Of a stretch of DNA of 64,000 nt, positions 1-8,847 are shown piece after piece (the stretch's first letter is position 1; every line of letters starts with the position of its first letter). The stretch is from positions 62,001-126,000 of the forward strand of contig OZ251461.1 of the NCBI GenBank assembly GCA_965242575.1, given 5' to 3'. This stretch comes from JANQOH01 sp965242575. GTDB lineage: Bacteria > Pseudomonadota > Alphaproteobacteria > UBA7887. The notes beneath the pieces were generated by a model, which had not been told where the DNA came from, did not search any database, and was given only the letters and a program-made list of their open reading frames with translations. The translations under genes were made by a program, and so were the position numbers.

Positions 1-510
1 GACGCGCGCGCGCGCGCCGCCGAGGCGCTCGCCGAATCCCGGCGCGCCTACGGCGCCGACGTCCCCACCGGCCCCGAACGCGACGTTCTCGCCGCCGTCC
101 GCCGCCGCGCCGCCGAGGGAGTCCCGGTCGAACGCCTGGCCGAGGTGCTGGACGCGGCGCAAGCCGATCCGCGCTGCGCGCCGGAGGTCGCGACCCGCCG
201 CTTCATGGTGCGGACTCCGCTGTCGCGCGGCGCGCACGGCTCGGTGAGTTTCGCCAACAACGCCATCACGGTGACCGGCGGCGGACAACCCGCGCGGGCG
301 CCGGACGGCGCGCCGGAGGCGTGGTTCGACCCGGCGGCGCCGGTGCGCATCGCCTTCGCCCTGCCGGGCGGGGCGGAGAGCGTGAGCGAGGGCCTCCTCC
401 CGCTCCACCACACCGTGACGATGGGCGGCGAGGCGCACCGGTTCACCGTCGCGCCGGCGGAGACCCGCGGCTTCGTCCTGGTCACCGGCCAGGTCTGCGA
501 CTACCCGTGA
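1..510 (+). CDS. Hypothetical protein, C-terminal part (5' end outside window)
   Basis: An open frame runs from the first base to a TGA at 508-510, so the gene begins upstream of the window. A GTG at 145 is in frame, but the same frame stays open and looks coding before it. The visible part starts as an Arg/Ala/Glu-rich, probably helical stretch and then becomes a Gly/Pro/Val-rich, likely beta-rich tail ending in VTGQVCDYP. I recognise no catalytic motif or family. It converges on the hydrolase gene that ends at 536. Confidence 0.55.
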   Translation, partial: DARARAAEALAESRRAYGADVPTGPERDVLAAVRRRAAEGVPVERLAEVLDAAQADPRCAPEVATRRFMVRTPLSRGAHGSVSFANNAITVTGGGQPARAPDGAPEAWFDPAAPVRIAFALPGGAESVSEGLLPLHHTVTMGGEAHRFTVAPAETRGFVLVTGQVCDYP

Positions 511-535
511 AGCGGCCGGCGCCGCCGGCGCGCTC

Positions 536-1672
536 CTACGGGTACACCCCCGTCTCCCACCGCGTCGAGCGGGCGCGCCCGGCGGCGAGGGCGCCGAAAC
601 GGGTTCCCGGATGCGCCTCCGCGACGGCGGCCCAGGCTTCGGCGATCTCGTGCAGGTCGCGCCCGCGCGATGCGTCGTCCCGCGCCCGCGCCGCCTTCCA
701 GGCGCGCCGCGCCGCGTCCTCGGCGGCGAATTCGGGGCCGGCGGCCCAGACGGCGGACTCCGCCGCCATGCGGTCCAGCGCCGTGCGCCGCTCCGCGTCG
801 AGCTCGAGGCGCCAGAGCGCCGGCAGATCCAGCGCCTCGGCGGCGATGGCGTAGCGCGCCATCCCCGGCGCGGCGCGCTCCCAGGCGGCGAGGCGGTTGT
901 CGAAATACCACAGGTAGACGTCCGCCAGCGCGGGGTCCCGGGGCCGCTCCGCCAACGCCTTCTCCAGCACCCAATCGAGCGCGCGGACCATCGTCTCCGG
1001 CGGCGCCCATTCGTGCCCGCCCTCGAATATCTCGATCGACAACGCGACCCGTTCGGGCATGAAGAGGCGCATCCGCTTCGCGTGGTGGAAGTTGGAGTCG
1101 AGCGTTCCGAAGACGCCGTGGATCGTCATGTCCTCGTTGCCGGCGGTCAGGAAGCCGCGCCCGCCCTGCGGCCCGGCCGATTGCAGGATCATCCCCCGGA
1201 ACCCCGGCCTGAGCGCCGGATACGCGCTGCACGCACGCGCGGCGCCGGAAAAGCCGGTGCAGAACATCGCCCCCGGCTGGACCCGCGCCCGGGCCGCGAT
1301 GTCGTCGAAGGCGCATTCGAAGTTCGGCAGCCAGTCGGCCGAGCCGTTGCGCGATTCGACCAGCATGGCCGCCAGCCAGCGGTCGGCGGCGAGCGTCCCC
1401 TCGAGCGCGCCCATCTCCGCATCGCCCGTCGGCGAGGCGAGGAACATGACCGGGTAACGCCGGCCGTGGTCGTCGTAGTCGCGCGGGACGTGGAGCCGGT
1501 AATGGTACGCCTCGCTCACGATCCCCGAGCTCGTGTCGATCTCGTCGCCGGTCTTGCAGGCGATGAGCGTCGTCTCGCCGGGGACCAGCGGCGCGTCGAG
1601 CGGCGTCGGCTCCTCGGCCGCCGCCCCCATCGCGGCGACCGCCAGCGCCGCGGCGATCCGGGCTTTCGTCAT
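536..1672 (-). CDS. Secreted alpha/beta-hydrolase-like esterase
   Basis: This 378-residue protein begins with a short signal peptide (MTKARIAAALAVAAMGAAAEE), so it is probably periplasmic or secreted. Residues about 55-80 (YHYRLHVPRDYDDHGRRYPV) match the first strand of poly-hydroxybutyrate depolymerase/esterase-type alpha/beta hydrolases. The GFSGA motif places a candidate nucleophile at Ser142, and EGGHEW near residue 229 offers a candidate catalytic His. The last 120 residues are Ala/Arg/Glu-rich and helical, without a recognised domain. The substrate is unknown. The ATG is chosen because it creates the signal peptide. Confidence 0.65.
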   Translation of the reverse strand: MTKARIAAALAVAAMGAAAEEPTPLDAPLVPGETTLIACKTGDEIDTSSGIVSEAYHYRLHVPRDYDDHGRRYPVMFLASPTGDAEMGALEGTLAADRWLAAMLVESRNGSADWLPNFECAFDDIAARARVQPGAMFCTGFSGAARACSAYPALRPGFRGMILQSAGPQGGRGFLTAGNEDMTIHGVFGTLDSNFHHAKRMRLFMPERVALSIEIFEGGHEWAPPETMVRALDWVLEKALAERPRDPALADVYLWYFDNRLAAWERAAPGMARYAIAAEALDLPALWRLELDAERRTALDRMAAESAVWAAGPEFAAEDAARRAWKAARARDDASRGRDLHEIAEAWAAVAEAHPGTRFGALAAGRARSTRWETGVYP

Positions 1673-1754
1673 ATGTCCTCCTCGGCGCCCCGGCTTCCCG
1701 TGCGCGGCATGGGCGCGGCGTCCGCGCCGAAAACCCCCGGCGAGGGGCCGGGGC

Positions 1755-2765
1755 CTATCCGATGTCGATGACCAGCTTGCCGAAATGGCCCGCCGCGCGC
1801 ATGTCGTGGAACGCCGCGCGGGCGTCGGCGAACCCGTAGGTCCGGTCGATGACCGGCTTCGTCCCCGCCGCCGCGATGGCGCGGTTCATGCGCGCGAACA
1901 TGGCGCGGCTGCCCACGTAGATTCCGTTCACCGTGAGCGAGTTGCGCATGACCGGAACGGGGTTCGCCGAGCCGCCGGTGAGCACGCCGATCAGCGCCAC
2001 ATGGCCGCCGACGCGCGTAGCCGCGAACGACCGCTCCAGCGTGCCCGCGCCGCCGACCTCGACGACGTGGTCGACCCCCGCGCCGCCGGTCAGCTCGCGG
2101 ACTGCGTCCTGCCATTCGGGCCGCGCGCGGTAGTTGAGCGTCCGCCACGCGCCGAGCGCCTCCGCGCGTTCGCGCTTCGCGTCGCTCGACGAGACGACGA
2201 TGGCGCGCGCGCCGTGCATGACCGCGAATTGCAGCGCGAAGATCGACACCCCGCCGGTGCCGAGCAGCAGGACCGTCTCGCCCGCCTTGACCCGTCCCTT
2301 CTCGACCAGCGCGTGCCATGCGGTGAGCGCGGCGCAGGGCAGGGTGGCGGCCTCGCGGTAGTCCAGCCCCTCCGGGACCGCCACGACGCCGTCCTCGGAC
2401 AGCGCGACCTCCTCGGCGAGCACGCCGTCGAGCGCGCCGCCGAGCGCGCTGGCCATCGCGTCCGGCGTTATCCCGCCGTCGGTCCAGCGCTGGAAGAAAC
2501 AGCTCGCCACCCGGTCTCCGGGCGCGAAGCGCGTCACGCCCGCGCCGACCGCGACGACGTCGCCGGCGCCGTCGGAGTTCGGTACGCGCGGATAGGGCAG
2601 GTTGCGCGCCGCCGGCGATTCGACGGTGAGCAGGTCGCGGTAGTTGATCGCCGACGCGCGCATGCGCGCCAGGACCTGCCCCGGCCCGGGTTCGGGCGTG
2701 GGGCGGTCGGCGAGGGCGAGGGCGTCGACGCCGCCCCGGTCGGAGACGATCTCCCAGGCGCGCAT
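1755..2765 (-). CDS. MDR-superfamily NAD(P)-dependent alcohol dehydrogenase/quinone reductase
   Basis: The 336-residue length is normal for medium-chain dehydrogenase/reductases. The N-terminal GroES-like half contains the NYRDLL segment typical of the quinone-oxidoreductase branch. The Rossmann half carries LLGTGGVSIFALQFA and then SSSDAKRERAEALGA, the usual dinucleotide-binding strand and cofactor-selecting turn. I do not see the Cys-rich structural-zinc lobe of classical alcohol dehydrogenases, so it may be zinc-independent. The substrate cannot be predicted. It is divergent from serC. Confidence 0.8.
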   Translation of the reverse strand: MRAWEIVSDRGGVDALALADRPTPEPGPGQVLARMRASAINYRDLLTVESPAARNLPYPRVPNSDGAGDVVAVGAGVTRFAPGDRVASCFFQRWTDGGITPDAMASALGGALDGVLAEEVALSEDGVVAVPEGLDYREAATLPCAALTAWHALVEKGRVKAGETVLLLGTGGVSIFALQFAVMHGARAIVVSSSDAKRERAEALGAWRTLNYRARPEWQDAVRELTGGAGVDHVVEVGGAGTLERSFAATRVGGHVALIGVLTGGSANPVPVMRNSLTVNGIYVGSRAMFARMNRAIAAAGTKPVIDRTYGFADARAAFHDMRAAGHFGKLVIDIG

Positions 2766-2902
2766 GCGGTGCTCTCCCGAATCGGCGGAGGGAACGGGGG
2801 CGCCACCATAGCGGCGCGGCCGCCGGATGGGAACGGCGCCGCGGACCGCGAACCGGCGGCGGCCCGCCCGCCACGACAGGGAGGAAAGCCGGACGGGCCG
2901 CG

Positions 2903-2931
2903 TTGACGGGGCGGGGCGGGGCGCCTATGTT
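2903..2931 (+). promoter_or_regulatory. Sigma-70-type promoter for serC
   Basis: TTGACG (2903-2908) and TATGTT (2926-2931) are separated by exactly 17 bases, 35 bases upstream of the serC start. This is the only good promoter match in the gap between the divergent dehydrogenase and serC. Confidence 0.55.
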
Positions 2932-2966
2932 CCGCGCCCGGTTCCCCTCGCATCGCCGCTTCCGCC

Positions 2967-4130
2967 ATGGCCGCCGTCCCGAAGCCGGGCGCCCGCCCGG
3001 CCAACCCCTGCTTCTCGTCGGGGCCGTGCGCCAAGCGGCCCGGATGGTCGCCCGAGGCGCTGCGCGGCGCCCTCGTGGGGCGGTCGCACCGCGCCGCCGC
3101 CGCGGAGTCGCGCATCGCCGAGGTCCTGGACCGCAGCCGCGCGCTGCTGGGAATGCCCGGCGACTGGCGGCTCGGGATCCTCGCCGGATCCGACACCGGG
3201 GCGTTCGAGGCCGCGCTGTGGTCGCTGCTCGGCCCGCGCGGCGTCGACGTGCTGGCCTGGGAGAGTTTCGGCGCCGGCTGGGCGGCCGACGTAACCGACC
3301 GGCTGGGCGTCGCCGGCGCGCGCGTCCACGAGGCGCCCTACGGCGAGATCCCCGATCTGGGCCGCGTCTCGCCCGACAACGACCTCGTCTTCGTCTGGAA
3401 CGGCACGACCTCCGGCGTCCGCGTCCCGCACGGCGACTGGATCGCCGAGGACCGCGCCGGGCTGGCGATCTGCGACGCCACCTCGGCCGCCTTCGCCATG
3501 GACCTGCCGTGGTCCCGCCTCGACGTCGCCGCATGGTCCTGGCAGAAGGCGCTGGGGGGGGAGGCGCAGCACGGCATGCTGGCGCTCGGCCCGCGCGCCG
3601 TCGAACGCCTCGAATCCTGGACCCCCGACCGCCCCCTGCCCAAGATATTCCGCCTCGTCGATTCCGCCGGACGGCTGAACGCGGGCCTGTTCCGGGGCCG
3701 GACGATCAACACCCCGTCGATGCTGTGCGTCGAGGACGCGCTCGACGCCCTGCGCTGGGCCGAGTCCATCGGCGGCCTGCCGGCGCTCGCGGCGCGGAGC
3801 CGCGCCAACCTCGACGCCATCGCCGCGTGGGCGGAGCGGACCGGCTGGATCGACTTTTTGTGCCGCGACCCGGCCATTCGATCCTCCACCTCGGTGTGCC
3901 TGGCGATTACCGACCCGTGGTTCGCCGACCGGGCGCCGGACGACCGCCGCCGCCTCGCCGCGCGGCTCGCCGCGATGCTGGAGGCGGAGGGCGCGGCGTT
4001 CGACGCGAACGGCTACCGCGACGCGCCGCCGGGCCTGCGCCTGTGGGCCGGCCCGACCGTCGCGCGCGGCGACCTCGAGGCGCTGTTTCCCTGGCTCGAC
4101 TGGGCCTGGGACCAGCTGCGCACGGCCTGA
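2967..4130 (+). CDS. serC: Phosphoserine aminotransferase (alphaproteobacterial type)
   Basis: SerC is a PLP enzyme that converts 3-phosphohydroxypyruvate and glutamate to phosphoserine and 2-oxoglutarate, the second step of serine synthesis. The 387-residue protein starts with the family signature PANPCFSSGPCAKRPGW. It carries the PLP-pocket segment CDATSAAFAMDLPW and the Schiff-base lysine (Lys194) in SWQKALGGE. The long divergent form is the alphaproteobacterial one. serA follows after 18 bases, so consecutive steps of the pathway are co-transcribed. Confidence 0.93.
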   Translation: MAAVPKPGARPANPCFSSGPCAKRPGWSPEALRGALVGRSHRAAAAESRIAEVLDRSRALLGMPGDWRLGILAGSDTGAFEAALWSLLGPRGVDVLAWESFGAGWAADVTDRLGVAGARVHEAPYGEIPDLGRVSPDNDLVFVWNGTTSGVRVPHGDWIAEDRAGLAICDATSAAFAMDLPWSRLDVAAWSWQKALGGEAQHGMLALGPRAVERLESWTPDRPLPKIFRLVDSAGRLNAGLFRGRTINTPSMLCVEDALDALRWAESIGGLPALAARSRANLDAIAAWAERTGWIDFLCRDPAIRSSTSVCLAITDPWFADRAPDDRRRLAARLAAMLEAEGAAFDANGYRDAPPGLRLWAGPTVARGDLEALFPWLDWAWDQLRTA

Positions 4131-4148
4131 CCGCCGCCGCCGCGGGAC

Positions 4149-5756
4149 ATGAACCGAGACGCGCCCAGAGTCCTGATCGCCGACGCGCTCAGCGAACACG
4201 CGGTCGCCGCGTTCCGCGACCGCGGCGTCGCGGCGGACGCGGCGCCCGGCCTGGCGCCGGAGGAGCTGGCGGCCCGCATCGGCGCCTATGACGGCCTCGC
4301 CGTCCGCTCCGCCACCCGCGTCACCGCCGGGCTGCTCGCCGCCGCCCCGCGTCTCAAGGCGGTGGGGCGGGCCGGAGTGGGAGTCGACAACATCGACGTA
4401 GCGGCCGCCACGGCGCGGGGCGTGGTGGTGATGAACACGCCGTTCGGCAACGCCGTCACCACCGCCGAGCATGCGGTGGCGATGATGATGGCGCTGGCCC
4501 GGCGCATTCCCCAGGCCGACCGCTCGGTCCGCGCCGGCGAATGGTCGAGGTCGCGCTTCGTCGGCGTCGAACTGGCCGGCAAGACCCTGGGCCTCGTCGG
4601 CTGCGGCAATGTCGGGGCCATCGTCGCCGAGCGCGCGCAGGGGCTGCGGATGCGGGTCGTCGTCCATGACCCCTATCTCGCCGCCGAGCGGGCGCAGGAG
4701 CTCAACGTGGAGAAGGTCGGGCTGGACGCGCTGCTCGCGCGCGCCGACGTGGTCAGCCTGCACGCGCCGCTCACCGACGAGACGCGGAGCATGATCGACG
4801 CGGCGGCGCTGGCGCGCGCGCGGCCGGGCGTCCGGCTGGTGAACTGCGCCCGCGGCGGCCTGGTCGTCGAGGCCGACCTGAAGGCCGCCATCGAGTCGGG
4901 CCACGTCGCCGGGGCGGCGCTCGACGTGTTCGCGCAAGAACCCGCGCGCGGCAACCCGCTGCTGGAGCTGGACGAGGTCGTGGCGACCCCGCATCTCGGC
5001 GCGTCCACCGCCGAGGCGCAGGAGAAGGTGGCGGTCCAGATCGCCGAGCAGATGGCCGACTACCTGCTGACCGGCGCGGTGGCCAACGCGCTCAACATGC
5101 CGCCGGTCGGCGCGGAGGACGCGCCGCGCCTCAGGCCCTACATGGCGCTGGCGAACCGGCTCGGCGGCCTCGCCGGGCAGATCGCCGAGGGCGGGATCGA
5201 CCGCATCTCGGTCCAGTACGAAGGCCATGCGGCGACGCTGAACGCGCGGCCGCTGACCGCCGTCGTCCTGGAGGGGCTGCTGCGCCCGACCGTGGAGACG
5301 GTCAACATGGTCAACGCGCCGCTGGTGGCCAAGGAGCGCGAGATCGAGGTGCGCGAGACCGTCTCCGACGGGCCGTGCGACTACCAGACGCTGATCCGCG
5401 TCGAGGCGCGGACCGGCGATGGCGGCCGGGGCCGCGTCCGCCGCCTCGCGGGGACGCTGCTCGGCGGGCGCCCGCGCCTCGCCGCCATCGACGGCGTCCG
5501 GCTCGACGCCGGCCTCGGCCCGCACATGCTCTATATCGACAACCGCGACACGCCGGGGATCATCGGGGCCATCGCCAAGACCCTCGGCGATGCGGACGTC
5601 AACATCGCCACCTTCCACCTCGGCCGCACCGAGCGCGGCGGCGCGGCGGTGGCGCTGGTCGAGGTGGACCAGCCGGTGCCGGACCCGCTGGCGGCCGCGC
5701 TCCGCGCCCTGCCGGGGATCGCGCGGGTGAAGCGGCTCCGCTTCCGGTCGGGCTAG
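4149..5756 (+). CDS. serA: D-3-phosphoglycerate dehydrogenase, long ACT-domain form
   Basis: SerA oxidises 3-phosphoglycerate with NAD, the committing step of serine biosynthesis. The 535-residue protein has an N-terminal substrate-binding lobe. Its NAD-binding Rossmann motif is GLVGCGNVG (glycines 151, 153 and 156). The catalytic triad segments are NCARGGLV, FAQEP and TPHLGAST. An intervening domain is followed by a C-terminal ACT domain from HMLYIDNRDTPGIIGA onward, which in this family binds serine for feedback inhibition. It lies in a serC-serA-hisZ-purA run with gaps of 11-18 bases. Confidence 0.95.
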   Translation: MNRDAPRVLIADALSEHAVAAFRDRGVAADAAPGLAPEELAARIGAYDGLAVRSATRVTAGLLAAAPRLKAVGRAGVGVDNIDVAAATARGVVVMNTPFGNAVTTAEHAVAMMMALARRIPQADRSVRAGEWSRSRFVGVELAGKTLGLVGCGNVGAIVAERAQGLRMRVVVHDPYLAAERAQELNVEKVGLDALLARADVVSLHAPLTDETRSMIDAAALARARPGVRLVNCARGGLVVEADLKAAIESGHVAGAALDVFAQEPARGNPLLELDEVVATPHLGASTAEAQEKVAVQIAEQMADYLLTGAVANALNMPPVGAEDAPRLRPYMALANRLGGLAGQIAEGGIDRISVQYEGHAATLNARPLTAVVLEGLLRPTVETVNMVNAPLVAKEREIEVRETVSDGPCDYQTLIRVEARTGDGGRGRVRRLAGTLLGGRPRLAAIDGVRLDAGLGPHMLYIDNRDTPGIIGAIAKTLGDADVNIATFHLGRTERGGAAVALVEVDQPVPDPLAAALRALPGIARVKRLRFRSG

Positions 5757-5768
5757 GGGCCGCGCGCC

Positions 5769-6920
5769 GTGGACCCGCCCGACGGAAAGGCCCTGCTGCC
5801 GAGCGGCCTCGCCGACCTGCTGCCGCCGGACGCGGGCCGCGAGGAGACGGCGACGCGGCGGATGCTCGATTGCTTCGCCGAATACGGCTACGAACGGATC
5901 AAGCCGCCGCTGCTGGAGTTCGAAGACGGCCTGCTCGACGGCGCGGGCGCGGTCCACGCCGACCAGACCTTCCGCCTCATGGACCCGGCGTCGCGGCGGA
6001 TGCTCGGCGTGCGCGCCGACATCACGCCGCAGATCGCCCGCATCGCCTCCTCGCGGCTGGCCGCCGCGCCGCGCCCGCTGCGCCTGTGCTACGCCGGGGA
6101 GGTGCTGCGGGTGCGCGGCGCGCAGCTGCGCGCCGGGCGGCAGTTCCGCCAGGTCGGCGCCGAGCTGATCGGCGCGGGGAACGCCGCCATGGGCGATGCC
6201 GAGGCGATCCTGATGGCGGCGGACGCCATCGCGCGGCTCGGCGTCGCCGGCCTTTCGGTCGACGTCAACACGCCGACGCTGGCCCGCGCGGTGTGCGATT
6301 CGTTCGCCGCCGCCGAGGCCGACCGGGCGCGCATCGCCCTGGCGCTGCGGCGCAAGGACGGCGCCGCGCTGCGGACGGTCGGCGGCCCCGCCGTCCCGGT
6401 CCTCGACCGGCTTCTCGCCGCCGCCGGCGCCGCGGGACGCGGCCTCGCGCGCCTCTCCGGGGTCGAGCTCCCGGCGCCGGCGCGGGCGCTGGCGGACCGG
6501 CTCGCCGAAGTCGTCGAACTGGTCGCCGCCGGCGCCCCCGACCTGCCGTTGACCATCGACCCGCTGGAGAGCCGGGGGTTCAAATACCACACCGGCGTTT
6601 CGTTCACCCTGTTCGCCCGGGGCCAGCGCGGCGAGCTCGGCTCCGGCGGGCGCTACCGGACCGCCGGCGGCGAACCGGCGACGGGGTTCACCATGTTCAC
6701 CGACGCGCTGTTGCGCGCCCTGCCGGAGATTCCGCGCAAGCGCCGGGTGTTCGTCCCGCTGGGCGCGCCGCGCGGCGCGGCCGCGCGGCTGCGCGCCGAG
6801 GGCTGGGCGGCGCTCCAGGGGCTGGTTCCCGAGGCCGACCCCGCCGCCGAGGCGCGCCGCCTCGGCTGCGGCCACGTCTGGGCCGGCGGCGCCGCCGCGC
6901 CCGTCGGCCGCCCGCGGTAG
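5769..6920 (+). CDS. hisZ: ATP phosphoribosyltransferase regulatory subunit
   Basis: HisZ is a catalytically dead histidyl-tRNA synthetase paralogue that pairs with short-form HisG to make active, histidine-regulated ATP phosphoribosyltransferase. The 383-residue protein starts with the HisZ-like GLADLLPPDAGREE and then YGYERIKPPLLEFED. It keeps the class-II-synthetase-like RADITPQIARI and GFKYHTGVSFTLF strands but has no anticodon-binding domain. A true hisS lies elsewhere in the window (32995-34377), which supports the regulatory assignment. No hisG is visible next to it. Confidence 0.92.
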   Translation: MDPPDGKALLPSGLADLLPPDAGREETATRRMLDCFAEYGYERIKPPLLEFEDGLLDGAGAVHADQTFRLMDPASRRMLGVRADITPQIARIASSRLAAAPRPLRLCYAGEVLRVRGAQLRAGRQFRQVGAELIGAGNAAMGDAEAILMAADAIARLGVAGLSVDVNTPTLARAVCDSFAAAEADRARIALALRRKDGAALRTVGGPAVPVLDRLLAAAGAAGRGLARLSGVELPAPARALADRLAEVVELVAAGAPDLPLTIDPLESRGFKYHTGVSFTLFARGQRGELGSGGRYRTAGGEPATGFTMFTDALLRALPEIPRKRRVFVPLGAPRGAAARLRAEGWAALQGLVPEADPAAEARRLGCGHVWAGGAAAPVGRPR

Positions 6921-6931
6921 GGAGGGGCGGA

Positions 6932-8224
6932 ATGGCCAACGTCGCGGTGGTCGGGGCGCAATGGGGCGACGAGGGCAAGGGCAAGGTCGTCGACTGGCTG
7001 TCCGACCGCGCCGACATCGTGGTCCGCTTCCAGGGCGGCCACAACGCCGGCCACACGCTGGTCATCGACGGCGCCACATACATATTGAGCCTGTTGCCGT
7101 CGGGCGTCGTCCGCCCGGACAAGGTGTCGATGATCGGCGCCGGCGCGGTGGTGGACCCGTGGGCCCTGCTGGGCGAGATCGACGCCCTCGCCGACCGGGG
7201 CCTTGCGCTGGAGCCGGCGCGACTGCGCGTCGCCGAGAACGCCTGCCTCATCCTGCCGCCGCACGGCGAGCTGGACCGCGCCCGCGAGGCGGCGCGCGGC
7301 GCGGAGCGCATCGGCACCACCGGGCGCGGCATCGGCCCCGCCTACGAGGACAAGGCGGGCCGCCGCGCCGTCCGGCTGTGCGACCTGGCCGACCCGGCGC
7401 TGCTGGCCGAGCGCCTGGACGCGGCGCTGGCGCACCACGACCCGCTGCGCGCCGGCCTGGGCCTGCCGCCGGTGGACCGCGCCGGCCTGCGCGACTCGCT
7501 TCTCGCGCTCGCGCCGCGCCTCCTCCCCTACGCCGCGCCGGTGAGCGCCGAGCTGGAGGAGGCGCGCCGCGCCGGGCGGCGCATTCTCTTCGAGGGCGCG
7601 CAAGGCGCCATGCTCGACGTCGACCACGGGACCTACCCCTACGTCACCTCGTCGAACACGCTGGCCGGCGCGGCGGCGGCCGGGTCGGGAGTCGGCCCCG
7701 GCGCGGTGGGGTACGTGCTCGGCATCGTCAAGGCCTACGCGACGCGCGTCGGCGAGGGGCCGTTCCCCACCGAGCGCGGCGACGAGATCGGCCGGGTCCT
7801 CGGCGAACGCGGGCGCGAGTTCGGCGCGGTGACCGGGCGCAAGCGGCGCTGCGGCTGGTTCGACGCGGTCATCGTCCGCCAGGCCGTCCGCCTCGGCGGC
7901 GTCGACGGCGTGGCGCTGACCAAGCTGGACGTGCTGGACGGGTTCGACGAGGTCGCCGTCTGCACGGGCTACCGCCTCGACGGCGGGGTTCTCGACCGCC
8001 TCCCGGCGTCGCCGGCCCTCCAGCGCCGGGCGGAGCCGATCTACGAGACGTTCGAGGGCTGGAAGGAGACGACGCGCGGCGCCCGCAGCTGGGCCGCGCT
8101 GCCGGCGACGGCGGTCAAATACGTCCGCCGCATCGAGGAGCTGATCGACGCGCCGGTCGCGCTGCTCTCCACCGGCCCCGAGCGCGACTCCACCGTCCTC
8201 GTCCGCGACCCGTTCGTCGATTGA
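6932..8224 (+). CDS. purA: Adenylosuccinate synthetase
   Basis: PurA makes adenylosuccinate from IMP, aspartate and GTP, the first committed step to AMP. The 430-residue protein starts MANVAVVGAQWGDEGKGK, which contains the P-loop-like GDEGKGK with catalytic Asp13. His41 in GGHNAGHT is the second catalytic residue. The GTTGRGIGPAYEDK and SNTLAGAAAAGSGVGP blocks are standard for the family. The start was chosen from the universal N-terminus and the AGGGAGGGG ribosome site about 9 bases upstream. Confidence 0.96.
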   Translation: MANVAVVGAQWGDEGKGKVVDWLSDRADIVVRFQGGHNAGHTLVIDGATYILSLLPSGVVRPDKVSMIGAGAVVDPWALLGEIDALADRGLALEPARLRVAENACLILPPHGELDRAREAARGAERIGTTGRGIGPAYEDKAGRRAVRLCDLADPALLAERLDAALAHHDPLRAGLGLPPVDRAGLRDSLLALAPRLLPYAAPVSAELEEARRAGRRILFEGAQGAMLDVDHGTYPYVTSSNTLAGAAAAGSGVGPGAVGYVLGIVKAYATRVGEGPFPTERGDEIGRVLGERGREFGAVTGRKRRCGWFDAVIVRQAVRLGGVDGVALTKLDVLDGFDEVAVCTGYRLDGGVLDRLPASPALQRRAEPIYETFEGWKETTRGARSWAALPATAVKYVRRIEELIDAPVALLSTGPERDSTVLVRDPFVD

Positions 8225-8284
8225 CCGCGGAGCGGAAGGGCTTGCGCCGCCCCGATCGATTCCGTTCCTTCCGCTGTCGGGCGG

Positions 8285-8767
8285 TTAAGGCGCGCCCAGC
8301 CACCGGGCGAGCGCCTTGCCGGGGTCGGCGATCTCGTCCACCGACGCGTACCAATGGTCCTCCCACCCCTCCTCCGGCAGGCCCGCGAACAGCATCAGGT
8401 TCAGCGGGTAGGCCTCGCTGTCGGTGCAGCGGCGGAAGTCGTCGCGGAACAGGAACACCGGCTTTCCCCAGGCGATGGCCATGCCGAGCTCCACCATCAC
8501 CCCCTCGTCGGGCGGACAGCCGTTGACCGCCGCGAACAGGCCGTCGGCCGCGCGCACGTCGCGCATGTCCGCCTGGCCCACCCGCCACGCCCAGCCCCGG
8601 GCGGCGGTGTCGACCTGGTTGTTGCGGGAGAACGGCTCCCACACTTCCGCGCCGGCCGCCTCCAGCGCGCGGACGAGCGCCGCCAGCGGCCCGGCGCGCT
8701 GCTGCGCCGAGAAGCCGTAGGGGTTGGCCAGATACAGCGTCTTGCGCGCCGCCGCGCTCCCGGCCAT
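8285..8767 (-). CDS. Nucleoside 2-deoxyribosyltransferase family protein
   Basis: This 160-residue protein matches the family of small enzymes that cleave or exchange the base of (deoxy)nucleosides. The substrate loop is near LANPYGFS. ADGLFAAVNG supplies the conserved Asp, and CPPDEGVMVELGMA carries the expected catalytic Glu (Glu93). WGKPVFLFRDDFR completes the fold signature. A role in nucleotide salvage next to purA is plausible but inferred. The gene converges on purA. The 60-base gap contains a 9-base inverted repeat (8231-8239 and 8267-8275) that might act as a bidirectional terminator, although no U-tract follows it. Confidence 0.8.
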   Translation of the reverse strand: MAGSAAARKTLYLANPYGFSAQQRAGPLAALVRALEAAGAEVWEPFSRNNQVDTAARGWAWRVGQADMRDVRAADGLFAAVNGCPPDEGVMVELGMAIAWGKPVFLFRDDFRRCTDSEAYPLNLMLFAGLPEEGWEDHWYASVDEIADPGKALARWLGAP

Positions 8768-8800
8768 GTCCGCGCCTCCTCCCCGCGTCCGCCCGCCGGC

Positions 8801-8806
8801 TATAAT
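8801..8806 (+). promoter_or_regulatory. Perfect -10 box upstream of the acyltransferase gene
   Basis: TATAAT at 8801-8806 stands out in very GC-rich DNA, 41 bases before the GTG at 8848. No convincing -35 hexamer lies 16-18 bases upstream, so the promoter call is tentative. Confidence 0.35.
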
Positions 8807-8847
8807 GCGCCGGAGCGGCTGCCGGGTCGAGGCGGGGAGGCGGGGAC

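Noticed and set aside
2534..3534. Long minus-strand frames over the serC promoter region
   Set aside because: They overlap the serC promoter and the start of a strongly supported gene, and show only Arg/Pro/Ala-rich sequence.
2925..6875. A 1316-codon open frame on the minus strand opposite serC-serA-hisZ
   Set aside because: It is a by-product of high GC content. It is Arg/Gly/Ala-rich low-complexity sequence with no recognisable domain, and the plus strand encodes three well-conserved enzymes.
8225..8284. Rho-independent terminator between purA and the deoxyribosyltransferase gene
   Set aside because: The 9-base inverted repeat has a 27-base loop and no U-tract, so it was not listed as a terminator, only mentioned with the gene.
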